Shown piece after piece: positions 44,090 to 56,621 of a DNA stretch of 64,000 bases (position 1 is the first letter of the stretch; every line of letters starts with the position of its first letter). The stretch lies in the NCBI GenBank assembly GCA_003988855.1, contig QYAI01000209.1, positions 1 to 64,000 of the forward strand. The letters run 5' to 3'. The DNA is from Arachnopeziza araneosa. Lineage: Eukaryota > Ascomycota > Leotiomycetes > Helotiales > Arachnopezizaceae. The notes under the pieces were generated by a model, which worked only from the letters and a program-made list of their open reading frames with translations, did not search any database and was not told where the DNA came from. The position numbers were made by a program, and so were the translations under genes.

Positions 44090-44666
44090 CTATGAGGTGG
44101 TGGTGTGGTGGTAAGGGTTGCGGCAAACGCACTGGGCGCAGAAGGGGCAAGTAGGACTGGGGTGAAAGTCGATTTGCTTGGATTGAAGTTCAAGGAGAGA
44201 ATGGCGGCGGTTAATGTCGAGGGATTTCTGAAGGGCACACTAGTCGAAATGATTGTCAGCGTGTGTAAAACCTTTTGTCGACAACGTGGTAGTGGGGTTT
44301 GGGCATGCAAACATTTCGAATTTCGATTCCGTCAGAAACGCTGTGAGCATGAACAATCTCGTTCTGATTGTCGATAAGCTCTTTCTTCAATATCTGGTGA
44401 ATATGAGGTCAGTGTTGTGCAGCATAATTGTAGACAAGGACGGAACATCGGTGCTAATAACCTCCGGTGTCCGACCACCCCACTACATACCTTCTTTGCC
44501 TCCTCCCTCTTTTTCTCCTTCCTCTTTCTTTTTACCTCCTCCCACGCCTCCTCCCTCTTTGTTTTCTCGTAATCCCGCAATTCCTCAAACGCAATTCTCT
44601 TGAACTCTTCCAAAGCAACGGCCTCTCTTGCGATTTCAGCAGCCGAGTGTCCGTGCCTCCTGCAAG
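44090..44666. promoter_or_regulatory. Divergent promoter region of Rpc31 and Hsm3-like genes
   Basis: 577 bp between two divergent housekeeping starts. A pyrimidine-rich tract (cctcctccctctttttctcc and similar, about 44500-44580) lies upstream of the plus-strand gene, as is common in constitutive fungal promoters. Confidence 0.5.
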
Positions 44667-45949
44667 ATGGATCAGCTTCGAATTACAGGCTTGGATGAGC
44701 TTGAGAATCATATTCAACATATCCTCGAAGCTCCAGACACAACCCTAAATGACAAGCTCTTTGACGAAGTTGAGCTACAGCTTACCGGTATGCTCTCCCA
44801 GCGTCAAAGTTTGGTGGAAACGAGGACATGTATGGTTAGGCTGTTGCGCGCTACGCAGAGAGGAAGAACAAAGAAGTCTTGTTGTCTTGAAGAGCTGGAT
44901 CCAAATGATCAAGCTGTTCTTTGGTGGTGTTAGTCGTGGGGCAGGCGTGTTTTTTTTTGCTGGCTTCCCTTGTTGGCGTGACGAGTACAATAGCTTACAC
45001 CCCCGCAGAAACCAATACCCCACCGCTGATTCCACGACTGCTCCCAAACCTCACCCGGATACTTCTGACGTACGACAAAGACCCGACAGTCCTGGCTAGC
45101 ATCACTTCCAAGCTACTACGTCCTATTACCTTTTCGCAAGCACTTACTCTCGCATCGGAAGACGCTCTTGTTCAAGCTTTACAATCTCCCGCTCCATCCG
45201 CAGCGAACCTAGCCATTGCCGTAATTGGGAAAGCAGCTAAAAGCCCTAGCGACACAGCCATACTCTCAACTATGAAAGAGCTGGTTGGAACCCTTTTGCG
45301 AACTTGGCTCAGTACCCCACATGTTGGAGTTGGGGAGAACGCTACACAAGCTTTGGGAGATTTGCTCGAAGTTGATTGTGGGCGGAGAATCGCTGCTGGA
45401 ATCGACACTGAAATGGGAGCCCTGCGAATATCAGCGGGTATGCCACCAGGTCAAGGCTTGTTGTGGCGCCGCATATTCCATGACAAGCATCTATATGATT
45501 TAATATTCTCTCTTTGCAGTCCACGGACAATCGGTATGGCAGAAGGGGAGCTAGATGAGAGGCAAAAGTCGTTGGCGCAAGCAAGATTATTGAGACTACT
45601 CCCTCGATTGGCCGTTCTGGATTTCTCTACGATTACGCATTCCCAGTTTCCTGATGTAGAGCAGAAGTACGGCGTCTCACAGCCTGGGTTACTATACTTC
45701 GCAACTGTGGATATGGTCAACAAAGAGGAAGACTTGCTCATGCATATTACTTTGGTTGATTCGTTTGGTGAGCTCTTAAGCTTTCTGAGCATGACCCAGC
45801 TGTCGAAACCAACTTTGGATTACCTTAAAGCTCTGGTAACGAAGCTCGCTACCGAGGACGCATCCCTTCGAAGCTCTCTTGAAGCTACAGCCACGAACCC
45901 TAACACTCTGCCTGAATTAGTCGAACTTTTGAACATACTGAATGACTAA
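44667..45949 (+). CDS. Hsm3/PSMD5-like proteasome assembly chaperone
   Basis: Two exons, 44667-44787 and 45009-45949, giving 353 residues. The intron is 221 bp (GTATGC donor, CCCGCAG acceptor), long for this window. The protein is all-helical and repeat-like with leucine-rich helices (LIPRLLPNLTRILLTYDKDPTVLAS, ALVQALQSPAPSAANLAIAVIGKAAKS, GENATQALGDLLEVDC), followed by LLWRRIFHDKHLYDLIFSLC. This order and length fit the fungal Hsm3 family, chaperones that bind Rpt1 during assembly of the 19S base and that were first named for mismatch repair phenotypes (known). Identification rests on overall pattern, not on a diagnostic motif. Reading through the donor instead would give a short protein ending at 44933. 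Confidence 0.6.
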
Positions 45950-46612
45950 AGCTGATCACTGTATTGCATTGATCAAATTCCACTCCTAGCTCTCAAATCA
46001 TGGCCACGCGGATGGCGGCGCTACTACTGCCGCTTGACGTCTCAGAGACTAGACTACTAGAGGAGATTCGTGGGGTATGCGCCGTTTCCAAGGTGAAATC
46101 GCTAGCTCTCCTGGGTAATTGACCAGTCTTTGCTATTTAGATCATGTCAAACTGACCACCTATGAGTTGTTGGGCCAGACTACAGTGACGCCACAACATG
46201 AGTCATAGTAATTCAAGAAATTTCTTACAGATCTTGTTCTAAAAGCTCTACCGTTTTGATTTTTATTAATCTATTACCTCGTGTTCAGCGTCTGCTTTGA
46301 GATGTATAGAAGAAGCAATAATCAGCATGGGACCTAGCCATGCTAGAGTTGCCCGGTTGCAACGGAGCAATGTAAAGTCATGATGTTAGCGTTCAACGTG
46401 AATCCACAAATTCACGTACAAGTGTAGCGTACCCCTCGGAGTAAACACCTGGGTAGGTCAAGGCCGTCCTACATCCTTGAGTGAAGTTTGCATTAACTTC
46501 AGCAACCAGTCACCCCGTTTTGAAGTATCAAAATTTTTACTTCTTGTCACCAAGTGTCAGAGAGAGTATTCAAGAAGAAAACTGTACTAGAATTAATCCA
46601 ACTGCTCTTGGT
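45950..46612. other. Intergenic, nothing recognised
   Basis: Downstream flank of the Hsm3-like gene. No exon, repeat or RNA gene was seen. Confidence 0.45.
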
Positions 46613-47075
46613 CTATGAGTTGTTGTTTGGTGTCAATGTGTGGAAATGGGCGTGCTCTACAAAACGGCCCTCTTCCGGGTAAGTAAAGAACATGTATATG
46701 TCGGGCGCCATGAGATCCAATGATGCTAAATTGAGACACGCAACGTTTGCACCGTCGTCGGGGATGTGGCCTAAACTGCCCTTGATGACAGAAGCTTGTT
46801 CGATGGATTGGTCTTGGTTGGATATCGGGCTCGTATTCACCCCATCCACCCCAGGTTCTTGCACGTGACTCATCTGTAGTGGGCTGACCGAGTAGGCGTT
46901 ATGCAACATGTCGGTTGTTGACTTCCTTGGTGGAATCCTTTCAATTGAAATTACAAACCCAACACGACAACAATATTACCAACACGAAGGCCACAGCGCA
47001 GAGAGATTTGTTTCTTTGGCGGATAATTTGAATTCTCGTAGAGAGGGATTTAGCCTCATTCGAGATGCTGCTCAT
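46613..47075 (-). CDS. Tentative small single-pass membrane protein
   Basis: A two-exon model, 47075-46959 and 46873-46613 (85-bp intron, GTTTGT donor, CACTACAG acceptor), gives 125 residues. The N-terminal 39 residues hold one hydrophobic helix (LCAVAFVLVILLSCW) after a basic stretch. The second exon gives a hydrophilic tail with protein-like composition (PDIYMFFTYPEEGRFVEHAHFH). No family was recognised. The donor is not ideal and the model rests only on frame continuity and composition, so it may be wrong. Confidence 0.35.
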
Positions 47076-48179
47076 CGCGCGGATCTTTGAGAATGCAGAC
47101 TGAAGAGCCAGAAGAGTCTGCGACCAGGAAATGCCATCCCAGGATCGATCCATCCCTGCGAGAATGGAGTGTGCTGGAGTGTGCTGGATGGATCCTGATT
47201 GGATGGTGCCGACCAGGAAAAGATGCGCATCGGGTTTAGCTTCAGGTACCAGAATACCAAAGCGCCTCACGCCCCTTTCTCACCCAACTCGACCCCATTT
47301 CTGTTTTGCCCAATTTCAGCAAACCAATCACGGCGTAAACGGGAGGGTTAGAAGGATCACACAAGGAGCGCCTGCCATACGAGCTGACGATGACGGTATG
47401 GGATCTTGTGAAGATGCAAATACTGTACGGTCTATCCACGGGATGGTGAGAGAGAGAGGGAGAGAGAGAGAGAGAGAGGAGCGGGAAAGAAGTGCGATTT
47501 CTGCCAAAGAACACCCAAGAAAATGTCCGACTCGACATGGAAAGACTGTGTGGCTCGATCTTACGTCAACAGGGACGATGAGATGCTCCACTGGGCGGTC
47601 GGAAGTATTAGCCACGGCCCCTTTTGGCGTGAACTCCTGCTATTTGAAGGTAAGCTTAAGCTTGCCGCAAAAGATGCCTCGTTTATTTTCGTCCCAAGAC
47701 CCGCCGTGGCATTCTTAGGCTCTTCCAGATTGGTCCAGTGGGGACCAGGGCGGCGAAAGTAATCTCGGGCTTGCTGTGCCTCAGCAGAAACAACCCCCAG
47801 ACCAGCCCAGCAACGTCTTAAACGAGTCCTATCGTGACCTTCTCCATGCGACTGCCATTGTCGCTTGCGCCGAAAAGAGGCGTCGGCATGATGTGAGCCA
47901 GGCACAGCGGCCATGGCTTGATGGCTGCTTCAGGATCACGCCAATCTCTGCATCTGGCCGCCGCCTTTTAGGGATGCCTTCCCCTCTGCCCTACGTCGGT
48001 CTTCCTCTCCTCCTCTCCTTCTCTCCTCTACCGGCCTCATCAACCTCTCTCGCGGTGTGCTCCTTGCTTTGCAAACTTTTGTTTGCGTCCTTTCGTTGAC
48101 GATCGAGTCACATACAATCTTTACCGGCTTCGGCCACTCCACAGTCATTTGCGTATAAATAATATTCCCGCCTTTCATA
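47076..48179. other. Intergenic with GA microsatellite and pyrimidine tract
   Basis: No gene called. A GA-rich microsatellite lies at about 47448-47480. A C/T-rich tract near 48000-48045 precedes the chitinase start and may be part of its promoter. Frames at 47131-47718 and 47523-47914 show no motifs. Confidence 0.45.
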
Positions 48180-51100
48180 ATGCTTTCCTCTAGATACTCC
48201 GCTGCCGCTGCAGCCCTCTTCTCTTTAATTGCTCCCATCGAGGCTGTCTACGATTCCACCTCGCACAAAAACTTGGCCATGTACTATGTATGTGAAGATG
48301 TGTAAAGGAGGTGTGGAGCTCCCTTTAACTGACTCGGGAATAGGGTCAAGGCAGTAATCAGCTTGGTCTAGCAAGCTACTGTGACGCTGCAGAAGTCGAC
48401 ATCATCCCGATTGGTTTCATTAACCTTTTCCCAGCCCAAGCAGATGGACTAGTACAGGAGAACTTTGGCACCAATTGTTGGGGTGGGGAGTATTATACTG
48501 GAGCCGACAACAAACCATCTCCCCTCTTCGTGAGATGTCCTCAGCTCCAAGAAGACATCTACTACTGCCAGACCAAGACCAACAAGAAAATCTTGCTCTC
48601 TTTGGGAGGCGACTCACCTGGATACCAGGTTACTGGTCACGACGAAGGTGTTGCTCTGGCCGAGTTCTTATGGGGTGCATACGGACCTTACAATCAGACC
48701 TGGGTTGATCTTGGTGGCGTTCGCCCTCTCGACCGTGGTCTGTACAACACCGATTCATCCATGACGATTGACATTGACGGCTTCGATTTCGATATCGAGC
48801 TTAAACCAACTGATGGAGGAATCGGCTACATTGCCGCCATCAACAGACTTCGCGAGCTTTTCGCAACGACAACCAAGAAATACATCATCTCAGGTGCTCC
48901 TCAATGTCCTCTTCCCGAACAGAACATGGGTACCACGATCTCAGGTGCTCAGTTTGATGTACTCTGGGTTCAGTTCTACAACAACGATGCGTTTGGATGT
49001 AGTGCTCGCGAGTGGATCACTCAAAATCCATCCCATACCAGTGGAGTTGCCAACCCCAGTGGTTTCAACTATGATGATTGGACCGCGTTCCTCAAGACTG
49101 GCAACAGCAGTGCCGCTAAGCTTTATATTGGTTTACCCTCTGCGACTACAGAGGCTGCGGCCGATGACTATCTCACCTCAACCGAGGCTCAGAGCTTGAT
49201 CTCCTACTACCAAGGCAATTCCAACTTTGGCGGTGTCATGTTGTGGGAGGCTACCGGCGCAACTCAGAACAACATGTCCACCGATGTACCAGCAACCAAG
49301 TACCAGGGTCTGAACTACTATCAAGCTATCAAGGATATCTTGGAGGGTACTGTCCCGTCTTCTTCCACTTCATCAAGCAGCCTTCCAACCTCCACCTCGG
49401 CTAGCTCGACATCTACGTCTGCTACAGTCGTTCCAACCTCCACCTCGGTTAGCTCTACATCTACTTCTGCTACAGTCGCTCCCACGCCTACTACCGTCCA
49501 GAGCGTTGGCCAATGTACATATCTCGGCTGTTATACTGAGGGCAACGGAGTTCGTGCTCTTGCGGGTGCTACGCTTGTCAATTACGATGACATGAGTGTA
49601 GAAATTTGTGCAGCCTTCTGCGTCGATTTTGACTTGTTCGGTGTTGAGTACGGTGGAGAATGTTACTGTGGTGATAGCTTTGGTGATGGAAGCAAGCCTG
49701 CATTTACTGGAGAGTGCAACATGCCTTGCGATGGCACACCAACGGAATTCTGCGGCGCACCTAATAGATTAGACGTTTATGAGTGTGCTCCTTACTCCAG
49801 CACATCGTCGTCGTCATCGCCGTCAACCAGCTCTGCGGCACCAAGCTCAACTTCTGCTGCTGCCAGTTCGACTTCATCAGCAGCCGCATCATCCAGCGCT
49901 GCTGCAAGCTCTTCCACTTCGTCGGCTTATCCAAGCTCAACATCCAGTGCCGCCGCAAGCTCGTCATCCAGCGCNGCTGCAAGCTCGTCTGCAGCAGCTA
50001 GCTCAACATCCAGTGCCGCCGCAAGCTCGTCATCCAGCGCCGCTGCAAGCTCGTCTGCAGCAGCTAGCTCNNCATCCAGCGCCGCTGCAAGCTCGTCTGC
50101 AGCAGCTAGCTCAACCTCCAGCGCTGCCGCTAGTTCTTCCTCTTCCTCGTCCTATCCAAGCTCATCTGCCGCTGCATCATCAAGTGCTGCCGCAAGCTCA
50201 ACTTACTCCAGCGTAGCAGCTAGCTCGACGGGATCCAGCAGCCCATTATCGAGTGCAGCAGCCAGCTCTTCAGAATCAAGCACTAGCTCGGCCAGTGGAG
50301 TTGTGACTTCCAGCTCATCAGCAGCCGTAAGCTCATCCAGCTCTTACTCAACTCTCCCACCATTCCAAAACACTACTTCCACAAGCAGTTTGTATACTTC
50401 AACTTCCACGCCTGTAACCACAAGCCCTGCCACCACAAGCCTGCCATCGAGCACTGAGTCCAGCTCTCCTACTACAACAGAGTACACTGAGTCAACGGTT
50501 TACACCACGACGACTTATACAGTGACATCTTGCGCCGCGACAGTCACAGACTGCCCAGCGAGAGTTGGAAAGGTTACCACTGAGACCATTTCACTCTACA
50601 CAACTTGGTGCCCCGTAACAGCGACTGAGACTGCCGCGGCCACCACTACGACACCAGCAGCCGCTAGCACCACGGAATACACTACTAGTACTGTTTACAC
50701 CACCAAGGTCTATACGATCACCAGCTGCGCAGCAACTGTGACAAACTGCCCTGCCAGAATCGGCCAAGTGACCACCGAGGTCATCTCCTTGTACACTACC
50801 GTATGCCCTGTTACCGAGGCCACAACTACTCCATCATATCCCGCCTCCGAAGCAGCACCAAGCTCTACCATAACCACCACATACAAATCGACCACGACCT
50901 CGTTTGTTACAGTCAACATCATCCACAGCACTGCGACCGTAGTCCCAGTACAAAGCGCTCCATATCCTACAGGGAAGAGCAAGAGCAAGAGCAAGGGAGT
51001 ATTTGGCTCTGGTACCGGTTCTCTGCCAAGTGTGAGCCTCGTCATCAAGCCAGAAGCTACCAACACCGCAAAGGGCGTCACCACCGCCGTTCCCAGCAAA

Positions 51101-51181
51101 GCTCTCACTGCCGGAGCAAGCAGCGTCAGAGTTGGAGGTGCGATGCTTGCTGTTGCATTTGGAGCCGCAATGATTTTGTAA
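48180..51181 (+). CDS. GH18 class III chitinase with WSC module, Ser-rich stalk and GPI-type C-terminus
   Basis: Two exons, 48180-48287 and 48344-51181 (56-bp intron), giving 981 residues. Residues 1-23 form a signal peptide. The GH18 barrel covers about 30-370; MYYGQGSNQL starts it and DGFDFDIE at 181-188 holds the catalytic Glu at 188. A WSC-type Cys module is at about 422-518 (CTYLGCYTEGNGVRALAG, GGECYCGDSF, CDGTPTEFCG). A Ser/Ala-rich O-glycosylated stalk built from AASSSAAASS-like repeats follows. Then come two copies of a Cys repeat (STVYTTTTYTVTSCAATVT, DCPARVGKVTTETISLYTT, WCP and its near copy) near 750-865. The hydrophobic end (VGGAMLAVAFGAAMIL) fits a GPI signal. It likely acts on chitin at the cell surface. 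Three N bases lie in the stalk repeats, so its length is uncertain. Confidence 0.9.
49850..50150 (+). repeat. Ser/Ala-coding tandem repeats in the chitinase stalk
   Basis: Units of roughly 60-66 bp (gctgcaagctcgtctgcagc, then agctcaacatccagcgccgc) recur several times with few changes, and three ambiguous bases fall here. Copy number is probably unstable between strains and hard to assemble. Confidence 0.8.
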
Positions 51182-52220
51182 ACTATTAGTCTCTCGAGTT
51201 GACGATTTCTTTCACGCCGTGTTCTTGGAGGTACCATCTTGCATCTGCTGGGGAGACGGAAAAAGGGAGAGCTTAGCATTCAGGGGATGTATTATGAAAC
51301 GGAATGTAAAATATATCTCTATAAATACTGAACTGTTCTTCTCACGTCTTCAAATGCCCAGTCGAATATTTTGACTCTGTTCCAGTGAGTGTTGTGCTGA
51401 TCAAAAGGGTCCCCGAAAACCAGAACAAGGACAACAGCGGAAATGGAGGAGAGTGAATTCTGCATACCTGTGATTCTGTCCAGATCGCCTCCTGGTATGG
51501 CCGTGGGTGAACAACTTGGGTGGGTGGTGGAGAGGGTGGTGATTCTTACTAGGGGTATGATTGAGTATAGATTAGAGTGGATTGGGTTGGATTGAAGTGG
51601 AGTGGAGTGGAGTGGTACTTGCTTGATGTCAATGTCGAGAATAAGGAGGGGCTCTGGTTATCAGGTAGTGTGGATGTGCACGTGCGCGTGGGTTAGTGTT
51701 GAAGTCGAAAATAAGGATCGACTTTGGATTGGTGGTGTGTACGAGTAAGGTATGCTTTTGATGTTTAAGTCGAAAGCACGAACGGACTGTGATTGGTAGT
51801 AGTGTATATAGTACAAGCACTCTCTAATGTTTAAGTGGAAAGCAAGAATGCATTGAAATTGGTGGTGTGTACGAGCATATTCTCTTGATGTCTTCTGTAA
51901 TGCTTTGGATACGACTGATACATGTAGAGGGATCTTTACTACTGCATCTATACCGCCACCTTACAGCCCTACAAATGTGGGAAAATGACTTTCTACACCG
52001 CCTCAAATCCTGCAGCTAGCCACTGTTCTAGAACGAGAATCTCGAAGTGGATTCGCTGCCGGGACTATTTCAAAGTTTCTTGATACAATGAGAATCTAAA
52101 AGTATCTCAGTGGGCTTTTTATCTCATTTTCAAGAGACTTCCCACCTGAAAAACTAAACTCATCTTGACCCTAAATTTCTTGACTGCTTCCATTTGCCTG
52201 GTTAAAAAAACCTGTCCGAC
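51182..52220. other. Intergenic with degenerate minisatellite
   Basis: No gene. The centre holds the minisatellite listed separately (51620-51900). The left part is rich in tggattgggttggattgaagtgg-like short G/T-rich repeats near 51570-51615. Confidence 0.5.
51620..51900 (-). repeat. Degenerate minisatellite, left array
   Basis: Four or so units of 60-75 bp share gatgtttaagtcgaaagcaa/cgaa, then a variable part, then gattggtggtgtgtacgag. Read on the minus strand, the core ttcgtgctttcgacttaaac matches the units at 56767-56880, which lie on the plus strand. Confidence 0.7.
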
Positions 52221-53015
52221 ATGCGATTTCTCTGCCTCCATGGCATGGGAACAAATGCAGATATATTCGAGAGTCAATTAGGCAAGTACATTTCTCAGTC
52301 CACTATAAAGATATACCGCTAATTGCTGTCCTAGCACCTCTTATAACTCGATATGGTTCTGAGCATACTCTTGATTTTGTCGATGCACCACATGAATGTC
52401 CGCCTGCACCAGGAATTTCGACGCTGTACCCTCCACCGTATCTCGCATGGCATCTAGATTATGAACCTGATCATATTCAAGAGGCGCACGACTTCTTGAG
52501 AAGTATTATGGAAGAAGATGGACCTTATGATGGAGTTATTGGGTTTTCACAGGGTGCTGCTCTGCTAGCTAGTTTCATATTGTGCGATGAACATGGGAGA
52601 AATGGGTAGTGCAGAAAGTCCGTTCAAGCTTGGGGTGTTTTTCAACTGTGTCATGGTATTTTTTCCCTCTGAAAATATTGGAAGCCATATCGGAAAAGAA
52701 GTTCAAGAATTAGAAGAGAAACACGCGAGATTTCTCGAAGGTCGCAACCAAACTGCTAAAGGCATCGTGGGAGGCGACATCAATCAATTATCACCCTGCA
52801 AAAATATATACGGTTTCCAGGCGGGTAGTTTTCCGACGAGGATCTCCCTCCCTACACTTCATGTACTCGGTACCGAAGATCAATTCGTGAAGTATTCACA
52901 AATTTTGGTGGATATGTGTCAAGAAGATAGAGCAGAGGTTCTAGAGTCCGCAGCAGGCCATGAGATCCCACGGAGTGAAGAGTTTCTGCAAAGATTAGGA
53001 GACATGTTCGATTGA
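52221..53015 (+). pseudogene. FSH-type serine hydrolase, frameshifted
   Basis: The frame starts MRFLCLHGMGTNADIFESQL, the classic start of the FSH1 (DUF341) serine hydrolase family. A 53-bp intron (52282-52334) with a GC donor (GCAAGT) leads to APLITRYG and FVDAPHECPPAPG, then the nucleophile elbow GFSQGAALLA near 112-116. At about 52604-52608 the frame breaks: one surplus base puts a TAG in frame, and the remainder (SPFKLGVFFNC, LHVLGTEDQFV with the acid residue, AAGHEIPRS with the catalytic His) lies in the next frame and ends at 53015. All catalytic parts are present, so the lesion may be recent or a sequence error. The adjacent NRPS-like gene is also broken. Confidence 0.8.
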
Positions 53016-53157
53016 GTAGTTATGATGGCAAGTTTATCTACCTAATTAGTGGTAGAAATGAAGGTTTTAGCGCTCGATCTTCGCTTGGGTGTCTAGCTAG
53101 AAAGTGCAACTGAAATTAAACACTTTATACCGCTAGTGCACTTCTGTACCTCTGCCC

Positions 53158-56100
53158 TTGAATTATCACGTACCAATACTTCATGATGACTTGATAGGTG
53201 AAGGGCTGAACGTTGGCATCACTAGCGCACTAAAAGGCGGCAGGGCGGCAGAACAGCAAATGCCACAGGGAAAAACATCACCTATTACTTCATGGAACCG
53301 GGAAACCCGACAGAAGGGGATTTTCCCCCACGCACCAGACCTGGCTCTATTGGTGGCGAATAGCTATATTTGCAAAATTTCCCGTCTCATCCACGAGTTA
53401 CGAAGCTGGGCTTCAGTCAATAACTCATATCCAAGCCTTAAATGCCATCAATCATGTGGCATGGACTATTGAAGAATGTTTCGGTAAGAGCGAAAACTTC
53501 GAGACGATCGCCTACCTTGGCCCAAACGATCCTCGTTACCATATCGCCCTGATTGCGGCTATCAAAGCGGGATACAAGGTAAGTTCCTGTTGTTCTATAA
53601 GCCCTTGAAGATTTTTCTAATACAAACCCCTATAGATATTTCTCCCATCACCCCGAAATTCGAAATTGGCACACATCTCACTCTTGACTAGACTTGAATG
53701 TACCAAGCTCTTGTGCACAGATCCGGAAGTGCCCGCCATTCCCTCAATTCTCGAAGATTATAAGATGCAAAAGCTTCATATCCTGTCTTTACAAGAGCTG
53801 ATCAATCTTGAAAACGTCAAGGATTACCCGTATGAAAAGTCATTTGAAGAAGAGCGAGATAATCCGATATTCGTGCTACATACCTCTCGTTCCACTGGTA
53901 AATATAACCTCTCTCTTGGGGAAGTTAACCGATTTTCCTTAGGATTTCCAAAGCCGCCTACTTACAAACATGAATTCATCACTCGCATTACCAATCTAAA
54001 TTTATTGTCCCCGCTGGAAGGCTTCACAGTTTTAGACGCACGATATCGTTCTGGAAGTTTCTACATTTCACTACCCTCATTTCATGTAAGCACATATCTA
54101 TACTTCTTCACCCAGAGCTGTTCATTGACTATTTACCAAATTGCTGGGATTGGCTTCTCTCTTGTCATCCCTGCATTTTTCGGTTGCGTTCCTGTATATC
54201 CCTTGCTTAATGGACCCCCAACAATAGAGTCTTTCCTTGGTGCGCTTAAGCATGGAGATTTCGAATGGGCCTTTCTTCCTCCGGTCGTGATTGATGATCT
54301 AAGCAGAGACTCAAACTCACTAGAACTTGTAGCAACATAACTCAAATATCTCTATTATGTGGGTGGAAGTCTACCACAAACAGCTGGCGACCTCGTTTGT
54401 GAGAAGGTACTTGTGTATCAAGCACTCGGATCAAACGAGTGCTCTATTTTCCCTCTCTTGCGGCCAAAGCTGGATCATGCACTCGCGGATTGGAACTACC
54501 TGCAGATTCATCCTTCCCTTCAAATTGAATTCCAACATCGATTTGAAGATTTATATGAGCTCGTTGTTGTCAGGAACAAAGCTTACGAGCATGTTCAACC
54601 AGCTTTCGTCCATTTTCCGGAGCTTGATCAATACGAAACTCGGGATCTGTTTACGCCTCACCCTACCAAACCAGATTTTTGGAAACACCGAAGTAGGATA
54701 GATGAACGTGATTGTATTTATCAATGGAGAAAAGACTAATCCTGTCTCATTTGAGGCAGAGGTAGCGAACCATCCCTTGGTGAGATCGGCACTAGTTGCA
54801 GGACAGCAGCGATTTGAAGCATCTCTGCTCCTCGAACCAGCGGATCCTAAACCCCTCGATCCGGAGAAGAAAACAGAATTCATCGAGAAGATCTGGCCTC
54901 TCATCCAAAGCGCAAACATCAAGTGTCCAGCCCACGTAAGAGTTTCAAAGTCGAAAATATCGCTAACGGAACCTGGTTCATCAATGCTTCGCGCCGGAAA
55001 AGGAACCGTTATGAGACAGGCAACATTGACCGCGTATCAAGAACGGCTGGATCATCTCTACGCAGAAGTCAAGCAAGACGGCTCCACAGCTCTTCTCGAC
55101 TTGAACGATCATGTGGCAATAACTGACGCTGTCAATCATCTCGTGAAAGATGTCACCAGTTGGGATTCTCTCGAGAACGACGCTGATTTTTTCTCGTTGG
55201 GAATGGATTCTCTGCAAGTTATCCGACTAGTCGAGAAGCTGAGGGCCAATTTTCGAGACGATTCGATTTCTCCCAGCGTCGTTTACACCAGAGCGTCAGT
55301 AAAACTACTCGCCTAGGGGCTTAGTGACGGAATAACCGAGCAAGATGGCAAGGCAGTCAACTCACAAGAGTCTCGACAACATTTGATTGCTGAGTATCAG
55401 TCTAAATATGAGAAGAGTATTGAATCATTAGCCTCAGTCAAATCTGATAGGATGACAGAAAAGGGAAACTCACCTCCGGTCATTCTTCTCACAGGTTCTA
55501 CGAGAGCGCTCGGGTCGTACATTCTTGACAGACTACTCCTAGACGATAAAGTGGCTTACATATACTGTCTCAATCGATCAAAGAACTCTGAATTGGTACA
55601 GGAAACCCGAAACGCCGAGAGGGCGCTTCCCGCGGACTTTCCATCCTCACGAGTCTCCTTCCTCACATGCGATCTGTCAAAGTCGAACTTCGGGTTGGAC
55701 ATTTCAGTCTACGAGAAATTAATTTCTACGGCAACGCATATTATCCACAATGCTTGGCTAGTCAACTTCAACCAGACTCTGCAATCCTTTCAACCAAGCC
55801 TGGATGGAGTCCTCAACCTGATATCTTTTTCAGTCCATGCTAAGCTATTGCCAGCGATTCTATTCATCTCATCAATAAGCTCAGCAATCAATTATCGGAA
55901 CAAATCAAATACCGAGTCGGTGATACCAGAGGCTGCACTTTCCGATGACTCTTGCCCGGCAAACATGGGCTATGGAGAGAGTAAGTTTGTTGTCGAGGGA
56001 ATGCTTAACTACGCCTCCTTGAAGCTCCAACTGACAACCGGAGCGGTTCGAGTGGGTCAAATTGCCGGCACAGCAAACAACCCTCGCGGTTGGAACCGCA

Positions 56101-56621
56101 ACGAATGGCTTCCAAGCTTAGTCTTGAGTTCTCGTCACATTGGTGCTCTGCCAGATGCGCTCGGCCCAAAAGACTCAAATTCTTCTGGGGTCATGAGCAA
56201 CATAGCTTGGGTGCCCATGGACCAGCTCGCTGGAATTTTGACCGAACTTACCTTTAAATTTGGTCAAGAACAGTCCGGCCCCAGTGGCTTGCGCGTCTTT
56301 CACGCCGTGAATCCTCAGACAATCACGTGGGACAGCCTTCTACCTACGGTCAAGAATACTCTAGAAAACACGCTTTCACCAAGCCCTGGAAAGCCGTTCA
56401 GAGAGGTCAAGATCGTTCCTCTCCCGGAATGGATCGACCTCTTGGAAAACTCAGTGACGTCGGATATGATTGGCGAAATGATTCATCGGAATCCGGGAGT
56501 CAAACTGCTTGATTTTTATAGATCACTTGTGGCTTCAAATGAATCTACTCCAGTTCGTTCATTCGATGTGGTCAAGACTTTGAAAGCTAGCATGTTATTT
56601 AAGGAATCTGGAAGCAATTAA
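53158..56621 (+). pseudogene. NRPS-like A-T-R enzyme (adenylation, carrier, thioester reductase), degraded
   Basis: Homology runs from about 53300 to 56621. The adenylation part shows HIQALNAINHVAW, AYLGPNDPRYHIALIAAIKAGYK, an intron at about 53579-53635, then a weak A3 core HTSRSTG (usually HTSGSTG) and YYVGGSLPQTAGDLV. The carrier has DFFSLGMDSLQVIR with the phosphopantetheine Ser kept. The reductase has VILLTGSTRALGSYIL and YGESK. In-frame stops are seen at 54338-54340 (TAA) and 55314-55316 (TAG), a one-base insertion near 54703, and probably another in an A run near 53373. Both stops could come from CAA or CAG by C-to-T change at CpA, the signature of repeat-induced point mutation. Such enzymes reduce carboxylic acids to aldehydes (known); this copy is unlikely to work. 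Confidence 0.85.

Noticed and set aside
50710..51279. 189-codon open frame antisense to the chitinase 3' end
   Set aside because: It overlaps the Cys repeats and GPI-type end of a clear gene, and has no motif of its own.
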